From Acidipila sp. EB88 (lineage in GTDB: Bacteria > Acidobacteriota > Terriglobia > Terriglobales > Acidobacteriaceae): a DNA stretch of 64,000 nucleotides. Positions 58,431 to 64,000 of the stretch are shown here, in pieces. The notes beneath the pieces were generated by a model. That model saw only the letters and a program-made list of their open reading frames with translations, was not told the DNA's origin and did no database searches. Position numbers and translations under genes: made by a program. The stretch is taken from NCBI RefSeq assembly GCF_003858395.1, contig NZ_QWEV01000005.1, forward strand, positions 3,968,001-4,032,000, given 5' to 3'. Numbering within the stretch: position 1 is the stretch's first letter; each line of letters opens with the position of its first letter.

Positions 58431-59399
58431 CTAAGCAAGGCCGCCCTGCCCCATAGCGGCTGGTTCCGCAACTGCGTCCCCGGTGAGCGACAGAAAGGCT
58501 TCTTCAAACGGCATCGGGCTGACCTCAAGCCCGCTCAGCGCCTGGTCTGCCTGTAACAGCACGCGCAGCACCGCCTCGGGCGCGTCCGTGCACAGGAGCC
58601 ACCGGTCGCCCTCGCGCCGCAACTCTTTCACCTCAGGCATACCCAGCAAGAAGGGTTCACTCAGTTGCGTGCGGCAGCGGATGCGCGAAGCACCGGCACG
58701 GGCGCGCAGTTCCCCCGGCGTGCCCTCCACCAGCAGGCGCCCGTTCTTGAGCAGCAGGATGCGCGAGGCCAGGGCTTCGGCCTCCTCAAGATAATGTGTG
58801 GTCAACAGCACGGTCTTTCCCCGCGCTGCCAATGAACGCACCTCCGCCCACAAGGCCCGACGTGCCTCGATGTCCATGCCAAGCGTCGGCTCATCCAGGA
58901 ACAGGAGATCCGGATCGCCAGCCAGCGCCAGTGCGAACAGCACCCTCTGCTTTTGGCCACCGGAGAGATCGCCGAACAGCTTTTGACTGACAGAAGCCAG
59001 CCCCGCAATACGCAGAATCTCCTGCAGTGGAAGCGGCCGCGGATAGTAGCCGCGGAACAGCTCGATGTGCTCACACACTCGCAGCGACTCCGGCATGCGC
59101 CCGACCTGCAGCATCGCTCCCACGTGCGTGCGCGCAGCCCGCACCCGTGGACTTCGTCCGAACAGTCGCGCTTCCCCGCTCGTCGGCGAGGTGAGCCCAA
59201 GCAGCACGCGGATCGCGGTTGTCTTGCCGGCGCCGTTCGGCCCGAGCAGGGCAACGATCTCACCGGCACGCAGCGAAAAGGAAAGGCCGTCCAGTGCGCG
59301 GTGGCCCGGGTACTGCTTGGTCACATTCTGCAGCAATGCCGCGGGCTGCTCCTCCATGCTGGATCGTTGCACCTCAAGCTCTCGCTCGATTGCCGTCAT
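58431..59399 (-). CDS. ABC-2 type exporter ATP-binding protein
   Basis: A 322-residue ATPase. Walker A GPNGAGKTT, Q-loop region VGAMLQ, signature LSGGQKQRVLFALAL, Walker B LLFLDEPTLGMD and switch His in LLTTHYLEEA are intact. The C-terminal 80 residues form the accessory domain of exporter ATPases (DrrA/NatA type). ATG at 59399 has GGAGG 7 bases upstream; an ATG six bases earlier is too close to it. It forms a unit with the permease and histidine kinase genes. Confidence 0.94.
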   Translation of the reverse strand: MTAIERELEVQRSSMEEQPAALLQNVTKQYPGHRALDGLSFSLRAGEIVALLGPNGAGKTTAIRVLLGLTSPTSGEARLFGRSPRVRAARTHVGAMLQVGRMPESLRVCEHIELFRGYYPRPLPLQEILRIAGLASVSQKLFGDLSGGQKQRVLFALALAGDPDLLFLDEPTLGMDIEARRALWAEVRSLAARGKTVLLTTHYLEEAEALASRILLLKNGRLLVEGTPGELRARAGASRIRCRTQLSEPFLLGMPEVKELRREGDRWLLCTDAPEAVLRVLLQADQALSGLEVSPMPFEEAFLSLTGDAVAEPAAMGQGGLA

Positions 59400-59518
59400 G
59401 CCCATGCCTCCGCCCTTCTCTGGTTCGCCGCGTCGAACGCACCCGCGACCCTGAAGAGACAGTCCGAGTATGGGGGTCGTCGCCGCCTGGAGATAGTCAC
59501 AAGCGTCAGCAAAATGCA

Positions 59519-59532
59519 GTGACAACTGTCAC
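59519..59532. promoter_or_regulatory. Palindrome GTGACA-ac-TGTCAC
   Basis: Perfect 6-bp arms with a 2-base centre in the divergent region between the ABC/kinase operon (minus) and the metallothionein-like gene (plus). A candidate operator for either. Confidence 0.4.
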
Positions 59533-59575
59533 ACAGCGGCATGGCAAAAGTTAAGAGATGTTGGTACGCGGAGCC

Positions 59576-59605
59576 TTGCACAGAGTTGCGGCGTGGGCGC
59601 ATATT
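59576..59605 (+). promoter_or_regulatory. Candidate promoter of the metallothionein-like gene
   Basis: TTGCAC (59576-59581), an 18-base spacer and CATATT (59600-59605), 54 bases upstream of the ATG. The ribosome binding site AGGAGG lies 7-8 bases before the start codon. Confidence 0.45.
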
Positions 59606-59659
59606 GCTTCACGTGGCTGCCGCGGCAATGCCGCCGGCCCGAATCCAGGAGGCTTTGTT

Positions 59660-59833
59660 ATGTTTGGCAAATCCAGCAAGACCGAAGGCCCGAAAAAGTG
59701 CTCACACCCGGCCTGCTTCTGCATGGTGCCGGGCGGCGACAAGTACTGCTCCGATCACTGCCGTGACACCAAGGGCATGACCGAGCTGAACTGCCAGTGC
59801 CATCACTCGGCGTGTCAGCACACGCCGGCCTGA
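59660..59833 (+). CDS. Metallothionein-like small Cys-rich protein
   Basis: A 57-residue protein with eight cysteines (14, 19, 21, 30, 34, 45, 47, 52) and five histidines. The pattern CSHPACFCMVPGGDKYCSDHC followed by CQCHHSAC resembles bacterial SmtA-type metallothioneins (C-x4-C-x-C ... YC-x3-C ... C-x-C-x4-C). The ATG at 59660 has AGGAGG upstream; a longer frame from 59558 is unlikely. Predicted to bind zinc or other soft metals in the cytosol. No metal regulator (SmtB/ArsR) is adjacent. Confidence 0.82.
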   Translation: MFGKSSKTEGPKKCSHPACFCMVPGGDKYCSDHCRDTKGMTELNCQCHHSACQHTPA

Positions 59834-59851
59834 TCCGACCGATTGATACCG

Positions 59852-59890
59852 CAGGCCACTTCATCGGCTGGCCTGTTGGCCTTGTCTTCA
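59852..59890 (+). terminator. Terminator-like hairpin after the metallothionein-like gene
   Basis: CAGGCCA and TGGCCTG form a perfect 7-bp stem with a 10-base loop, followed by TTGGCCTTGTCTT. It lies 18 bases after the stop. Confidence 0.5.
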
Positions 59891-60072
59891 GTTCTCTGCA
59901 CTCTTCATCCCTGACGATCAGCCCTTCCGGCTTCCCTGGGCCGGTCACATGACCACGGCCAGCCCCGGTCGCGGCGAGATCCAGCGCCCCTGGCTGGACC
60001 ACGCGAGCACTGTCGCGGTGCGGCCGAGACGATCGGCAGCATCCCCATCTGCGTGCCAACGAAACAGAGCCG

Positions 60073-60100
60073 AAAAAACCGGCCCGGCTCAATGGGCCGG
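60073..60100 (-). terminator. Minus-strand Rho-independent terminator
   Basis: On the minus strand CCGGCCC-attgagcc-GGGCCGG is followed by TTTTTT. It stands just upstream of the toxin-antitoxin operon on the opposite strand. No minus-strand gene is present upstream of it, which suggests a short antisense transcript starting inside the antitoxin gene. Confidence 0.65.
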
Positions 60101-60109
60101 GTGACAAAG

Positions 60110-60123
60110 CTCCAGAATTGGAG
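60110..60123. promoter_or_regulatory. Inverted repeat CTCCA-gaat-TGGAG at the antitoxin start
   Basis: Five-base arms with a 4-base centre overlapping the TTG at 60118. Antitoxins of this class autoregulate, so it is a candidate operator; if so, translation may begin at TTG 60166 instead. Confidence 0.35.
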
Positions 60124-60618
60124 CAAAATAGCGGAAGGTTTCAGGCGAGCGAGGCGAACCAGCTGTTGGCAAAGTCGACGAACCATCCCGCCCCATCGGT
60201 GTATCCCTCCAGCTCCTATGCGCCGCCCGCCTTCCCGGACCTGGGCGATGCGGAAGAGCGTCGCCGGCTGGCGCCGGCTGCGCTTCGCGCCTTCTTCAAC
60301 ATGATGGCGCACTGGGGAATCCGGGATCAGGACGCCCGGAGACTGCTTGGCGGCGTCTCCAATGGAACGTTTTACAGCTGGAAGAGTGGCACAGCGCCCA
60401 TGCTGAAACCCGACATGCTGCTGCGTATCTCGTACCTGGTTGGGATTTTCAAATCACTCAATATCCTGTTCAGCACGCCGCTCGCGGATCGCTGGGTACA
60501 ACTGCCCAACGCCAACGAAATCTTTCGCAATCGCACCCCGCTCGAGTACATGCTGCACGGGCAAGCGCCTGCCATGGAGACCGTGCGGCGCCTGCTCGAT
60601 GCCCGGCGTGGCGGCTGA
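60118..60618 (+). CDS. Xre/MbcA/ParS family antitoxin (DUF2384)
   Basis: A 166-residue (or 150, from TTG 60166) protein. An Xre-like helix-turn-helix spans about residues 52-90 (LAPAALRAFFNMMAHWGI and LLGGVSNGTFYSWKSG), followed by the toxin-binding C-terminal domain (about 100-165; LADRWVQLPNANEIFRNRTP, shortened). This is the antitoxin partner of RES-type toxins. The toxin gene begins 18 bases downstream. The first 45 residues are low complexity. It should repress the operon and neutralise the toxin. Confidence 0.85.
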   Translation: MEQNSGRFQASEANQLLAKSTNHPAPSVYPSSSYAPPAFPDLGDAEERRRLAPAALRAFFNMMAHWGIRDQDARRLLGGVSNGTFYSWKSGTAPMLKPDMLLRISYLVGIFKSLNILFSTPLADRWVQLPNANEIFRNRTPLEYMLHGQAPAMETVRRLLDARRGG

Positions 60619-60636
60619 AGCAGGGAGCGAAGCCGC

Positions 60637-61794
60637 GTGAGCGCAGCAGCCGACGACAACACAGTCAGGACTTCCAAGGGTCCCCGCAGCGGTGCACGCA
60701 AGTCCGCGCGTCGCCAGGTGCGGCCAGCAAGGCGGCAGAGCTTCCAGGCCATGGCCGAGGAGCTGCGCGGAGCCCGTGGGCCGGCGTCGCCCAGCCTGCT
60801 GCCGCTCGCGCGCTACGTCCCACCCGTCACTGTGCTTGAGCGGGTAACTGCCTCCAGACTTCTGCCCGCGCGCTACAGCGATTCCGTGCTGACCCGTCTC
60901 GCAGACTCGGACGAGGATCTGCAGGTGCTCTACGCCCTCGACAATGCCACGAATGAGCGCCTGCTGGCAGAACATGGCAACCGTGCGGGACTGGCGGCGC
61001 GTGAGCTTGCCCTGGGCGTTCCCTCGGCCCGGATCATCAATGCAGCGTTTGCTCATCCGCACCCGCTGGGGGCGCGTTTCTCGACTCCTTTCCGCGGAGC
61101 CTGGTATGCCGCGTTTGAGCTGGCCACTGCCAAGGCCGAAGTGCTCTTCCATCGCGACGTACAGTTGCGCGAGATCCATTGGGATCAACCCGAGATCCTG
61201 GATTACGACCAGTACCAGGCAAACTTCGCCGGTTCATTTCATGACCTGCGCAGCCCGCAGGTAACAGGGGGCGACGCTACGAGCGGGCAGGTGGCAGCCG
61301 AGGCACCGGAGGCGTCCGTAAGGCTGGCCTGTCTCCAGCCAGACTCCTATGTGACTTCGCAGCAGCTTGCCGTGCACCTGCTGGAGATCGGCTCCCAAGG
61401 CGTTCTTTATCCCAGCATCCGCCGCCCGGGCGGCACGTGCCTCGCTTGCTTTCAGCCGAAATCGGTGCAGGACGTGCGCAAGCGGGATCTCCATCGCCTT
61501 ACCTGGTACCCCGACTCCCCTGCCACCTTTGCGCGCGTTGCTCGACAGGAGGGGCAGACTGACGTGCTCAAAGTGCGTACCCGGAGCAAGGGCAAGGCCT
61601 CCCTGGAGGAGGGCGCCAGCATGCCGACCAATCGGCCGGTCAGCGTAGCAGCCGTACCGCTGGATCATCCTGCCGCTCAGAGCGATAAGGAAGCAGCATC
61701 CATAGCTCCGCCCCTGCAGCTGCCGCCGGTCGGGTCGCGGCCGGCACAAGCGCCGATGCTGGTGCCGGAACGCTCACTCAGCGACGAGCCCTGA
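60637..61794 (+). CDS. RES domain toxin (NAD-degrading), enlarged
   Basis: A 385-residue protein with a RES domain in the middle. The predicted active-site residues are Arg147 (GARFST), Tyr157 (AWYAAFE), Glu168 (AEVLFH) and Ser260 (LYPSIR). RES toxins deplete cellular NAD. Core homologues of this subtype are about 230 residues; this one has about 50 extra N-terminal residues (Arg/Ser-rich) and about 100 C-terminal Pro/Ala/Ser-rich residues with no recognised fold. An insert of about 25 residues follows HDLR. GTG at 60637. It is paired with the upstream Xre antitoxin. Confidence 0.84.
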   Translation: MSAAADDNTVRTSKGPRSGARKSARRQVRPARRQSFQAMAEELRGARGPASPSLLPLARYVPPVTVLERVTASRLLPARYSDSVLTRLADSDEDLQVLYALDNATNERLLAEHGNRAGLAARELALGVPSARIINAAFAHPHPLGARFSTPFRGAWYAAFELATAKAEVLFHRDVQLREIHWDQPEILDYDQYQANFAGSFHDLRSPQVTGGDATSGQVAAEAPEASVRLACLQPDSYVTSQQLAVHLLEIGSQGVLYPSIRRPGGTCLACFQPKSVQDVRKRDLHRLTWYPDSPATFARVARQEGQTDVLKVRTRSKGKASLEEGASMPTNRPVSVAAVPLDHPAAQSDKEAASIAPPLQLPPVGSRPAQAPMLVPERSLSDEP

Positions 61795-61802
61795 GCCCTC
61801 CC

Positions 61803-61834
61803 ACGGAGCCCGGGCGAGCCCGCCGCTGCTCCGT
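61803..61834. terminator. Hairpin between the toxin and the convergent MshEN gene
   Basis: ACGGAGC and GCTCCGT form a 7-bp stem, with a smaller internal CGGGC/GCCCG repeat in the loop. No T-run. A weak bidirectional terminator candidate. Confidence 0.35.
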
Positions 61835-61905
61835 TCAGCGGATACCCGCCAGCGTCTGCCGCAGCAAGCTTCCCGTTCTTCCCCTGCCTGCGATGGCTCC
61901 GTGCA

Positions 61906-62880
61906 TCATTGCGGGTTGCACAGGAAGTCGCACGGGACCAGGACGCCTTCGTGCATGCCGTGATGTCTCATGCTGTCGTGTTCCAGAGAGCCACCAAATG
62001 TTTGATGAGCCGTGCTGCCCTGCTTCCACACCCGCAACCAGTAACAACCATGGACCGCGACCAGACGTGACGTGATCACTGCGGGATCGCACAGCAACTG
62101 GGACATGGCAGCGGTCATGCCGGGCACGCTCGCGGCTTCCACCGACACACAGGCAGGCGGTCTCTGGCCGAGCAACTCGCGCGTCACCTGCCAGAACTCC
62201 GTTGCGGTCAGCAGCCCGGCATCCACGGAAAGCCCGTGCATGCGCTCAGCCGCACTCAGCAGCTCCAGGTCAATGTGGTCTTCAAAGCAGATGGAAAGGC
62301 GCTCAGGCGCGCCGGTGATCCGAAGCGGCAGTGCACCATGCTTTTCCATCAGGGCAGCAGGAAGATAGCTCACCATGCGAGCAGCCTGGAATGCGCCCAT
62401 CCGAAACACGGGACGCTGCCACTGGATCGACAAGGCTGCCGTAAAGTCCGCCTCCGGCAACTCCACCTGCTGCTTCAGCCAGCAGCCGAGCTTGCCGGCA
62501 CCTACGGACCGCTGGGAACGAAGCGCCTGTTCCAGCTGTGCTTCATTGATAATTCCTTGCTCGATCAGGATGCGACCCAGCTTGACTCGCGGAGCAGCAT
62601 GGAGCGCAGCGGCAGCGGCCAGCGCCTGCTCTGCGATCACAACCGCACGCAGCAACTGCTCGAGACAATCCACGCTGCAGGCCCACTGCCCGTTGAAGTG
62701 GTACACCCCCTGGGCCGCGCACGCGACAACCGCACAGGGTCCGCTTCCGGGCGCTGCCGCAGGCTGCGGTGGGCTCGTCTCCCCCTGATACTCGATACCT
62801 GTGCAGCCTGGGTGGGCCCACGTGTTCACCACGCGGGCGGTTGCTCCAGTTGCCACGATTCCCTGCATACATCCTGTCAT
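61906..62880 (-). CDS. Solo MshEN-domain protein with N-terminal Cys cluster
   Basis: A 324-residue protein. Near residues 49-72 it has C-x4-C-x13-C-x3-C (CAVVAC ... WACSVDC), a likely zinc-binding knuckle. From about 97 it carries an MshEN/T2SSE N-terminal domain (VKLGRILIEQGIINEAQLEQAL), with the second half QRPVFRMGAFQAARMVSYLP, followed by about 130 residues of uncertain fold. The ATPase of PilB/GspE is missing, so it is not a secretion motor. In other bacteria MshEN binds c-di-GMP. ATG at 62880 has AGGGGGAA upstream. It follows the sigma factor gene. Confidence 0.7.
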   Translation of the reverse strand: MTGCMQGIVATGATARVVNTWAHPGCTGIEYQGETSPPQPAAAPGSGPCAVVACAAQGVYHFNGQWACSVDCLEQLLRAVVIAEQALAAAAALHAAPRVKLGRILIEQGIINEAQLEQALRSQRSVGAGKLGCWLKQQVELPEADFTAALSIQWQRPVFRMGAFQAARMVSYLPAALMEKHGALPLRITGAPERLSICFEDHIDLELLSAAERMHGLSVDAGLLTATEFWQVTRELLGQRPPACVSVEAASVPGMTAAMSQLLCDPAVITSRLVAVHGCYWLRVWKQGSTAHQTFGGSLEHDSMRHHGMHEGVLVPCDFLCNPQ

Positions 62881-62996
62881 CACATTCCCCCTGTGTTCGT
62901 CGCCCTTGAAGATTGTTCGCCGTGCACTCGCCCGGCGACCGAGTGCCTGTGTCGCGTTTGCCCGCGGCCGTTTCTGCTCGTTGCAGAACGTCGCAG

Positions 62997-63992
62997 CTAA
63001 CTCGCGAGCCGCTCCTGCTGGTACGCGGCCGGTGCAGGGCAGCCTCGCGGCTTGCCGCGCAGCTCGGCTACCGAAACGCGGAGTCGTCGCAGGGCCATGT
63101 GGTGAATCTGCGAAATGCGCGATTCCACCACGCCAAGCATCGAGCCGATCTCGCGCATCGTCAGTTCTTCGAAGTAGTACAGCAGCATCACTTCCCGCTC
63201 GCGTGCAGGAAGACTTTCCAGCGCGGTGCGAACCCTGTCGCGCGCCTCTCCTTCGAGCAGCATGGCCAGCGGGTTCTCGCTCTCCTTGGCCGGGAGAAAC
63301 TGCAGCTCTTCATCGCCACCGTCTTCGCCGCCACGCTCTGTCTGCAGGCTGCCCATCTCAAGGCTCCGCAACTGGCCCGTGAGCTGCTGCAGATGCAGCA
63401 GCGAGAGCCCCATGGCAGCCGCCACCTCTGCATCCTGTGGTTCGCGCCCCAGTCTCGCCTTGAGCGTGTTCGCCGCTTCGTGGAGTGCACGCCCTTTGCG
63501 CCGCAGCTCGCGGGGACTCCAATCCAGCGCCCGCAGGCTGTCGAGGATCGCTCCGCGAACACGGAACTGCGCGTACGAACGGTACTGCACGTTCTTGGTC
63601 GGGTTGAACTTGCGCGCCGCATCCACCAGGCCCAGCGTACCGGCGCTGACCAGCTCGTCCAGCTCCACGTGCTGCGGCAGGCGGTCGTGAATGGCGCGCG
63701 CCACAAAGCGAACAATCGGGAGGTGCGCCAGCAACAGCTGCTCCTGCGCAGTGGTGAGGCCGCGAGCGCCTGGCTCGGTCACACGCTGCACCTGGGGAAC
63801 CTTGCCCCCCACCATGAGGCTGCCTGTATGTTGACCTCCCCGCACCGGCATCCCGCCCACTGCCGGCAGCTGCTTCAGCTTTGCCGACGCTGCGTTGCCT
63901 GTGCCGAGGTACAGCCCTGCCTGCTGCACGCCCGCCTGTACCTGCGACTGTGTCTGATCCTGTGTCTGCGCTTGAAACCCTGCATCGCCCAT
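62997..63992 (-). CDS. RNA polymerase sigma factor, FliA/WhiG family
   Basis: A 331-residue sigma-28-type factor. Region 2 (LPIVRFVARAIHDRLPQHVELDELVSAG, shortened to its first half; FNPTKNVQYRSYAQFRVRGAILD) and region 4 (LPAREREVMLLYYFEELTMREIG, SRISQIHHMALRRLR) are complete. The FliA/WhiG hallmark VRGAILDSLRALDWSPRELRRKGR is present in region 2-3. An N-terminal extension of about 80 residues, Gln-rich then Gly-rich, is unusual; an internal start is possible. The start lies 8 bases from the window edge. It probably directs flagellar or late motility genes; none is in the window. Confidence 0.92.
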   Translation of the reverse strand: MGDAGFQAQTQDQTQSQVQAGVQQAGLYLGTGNAASAKLKQLPAVGGMPVRGGQHTGSLMVGGKVPQVQRVTEPGARGLTTAQEQLLLAHLPIVRFVARAIHDRLPQHVELDELVSAGTLGLVDAARKFNPTKNVQYRSYAQFRVRGAILDSLRALDWSPRELRRKGRALHEAANTLKARLGREPQDAEVAAAMGLSLLHLQQLTGQLRSLEMGSLQTERGGEDGGDEELQFLPAKESENPLAMLLEGEARDRVRTALESLPAREREVMLLYYFEELTMREIGSMLGVVESRISQIHHMALRRLRVSVAELRGKPRGCPAPAAYQQERLAS

Positions 63993-64000
63993 CCCCCGTG

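Noticed and set aside
59658..60107. 149-codon minus-strand frame over the metallothionein-like gene
   Set aside because: Cys/Arg/Ser-rich but without a family pattern; the plus-strand frame has a strong ribosome binding site and the metallothionein spacing.

Overview
The window looks like chromosomal DNA of an acidobacterium (Acidobacteriota, Terriglobia/Acidobacteriaceae-like). This is inferred from the GC-rich coding style, frequent GTG/TTG starts, a serine/threonine kinase fused to TPR repeats, FecR/DUF6600-type tryptophan-rich secreted proteins, Wzi and pectate-lyase-like envelope or secreted proteins, and the protein families as a whole. No rRNA, tRNA, insertion sequence, prophage or CRISPR array was recognised. 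Both edges cut into gene clusters: an osmoprotectant ABC transporter on the left, and a FliA-type sigma factor whose start lies 8 bases from the right edge.

Layout. 1-8 kb: osmoprotectant transporter (ATPase fragment, permease, lipoprotein), a DinB-like protein, a DHA2 efflux pump, then a tight run aguB-aguA (agmatine to putrescine), an orphan Imm53 immunity-like protein, tadA and a glutaredoxin. 8-14 kb: purB, ubiX, a GH43 lipoprotein, secreted proteins of unknown role and a nitroreductase. 14-22 kb: uvrA, CPBP protease, pyrE, an OmpA-like lipoprotein and uvrC. 22-31 kb: GT39 membrane glycosyltransferase, glgA, rsmA, a FecR/DUF6600 protein, ruvC, thiG and a structured RNA with its own promoter, an 18-codon open reading frame and a strong terminator. 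31-38 kb: argJ, a degenerate E1-alpha-like pseudoenzyme, Wzi and a secreted beta-helix protein.

38-45 kb: a compact ethanolamine catabolic cluster (permease, eutB, eutC) without shell or reactivase genes, then a HAD phosphatase and a CysJ-like reductase lacking the flavodoxin domain. 45-50 kb: the glycolytic pair gpmI and eno flanking a DUF2059 protein, and a secreted VirB10/TrbI-like protein. 50-59 kb: signalling genes (TPR kinase, PAS-PAS-GGDEF-EAL protein, and an ABC exporter with a DesK-type histidine kinase but no response regulator beside it). 59-64 kb: an 8-cysteine metallothionein-like protein, an Xre/RES toxin-antitoxin pair with an enlarged toxin, a solo MshEN-domain protein and a FliA/WhiG-family sigma factor.

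Most of the window is housekeeping. The items most worth a second look are the structured RNA before thiG (about 29998-30296), the metallothionein-like gene (59660), a minus-strand terminator that implies an antisense transcript in front of the toxin-antitoxin operon (60073-60100), the E1-alpha pseudoenzyme (32735), the orphan Imm53 gene (6563) and the palindromic site upstream of uvrA (14086-14103). Start codons were moved inward from the longest reading frame wherever a ribosome binding site, a signal peptide or family alignment favoured it.
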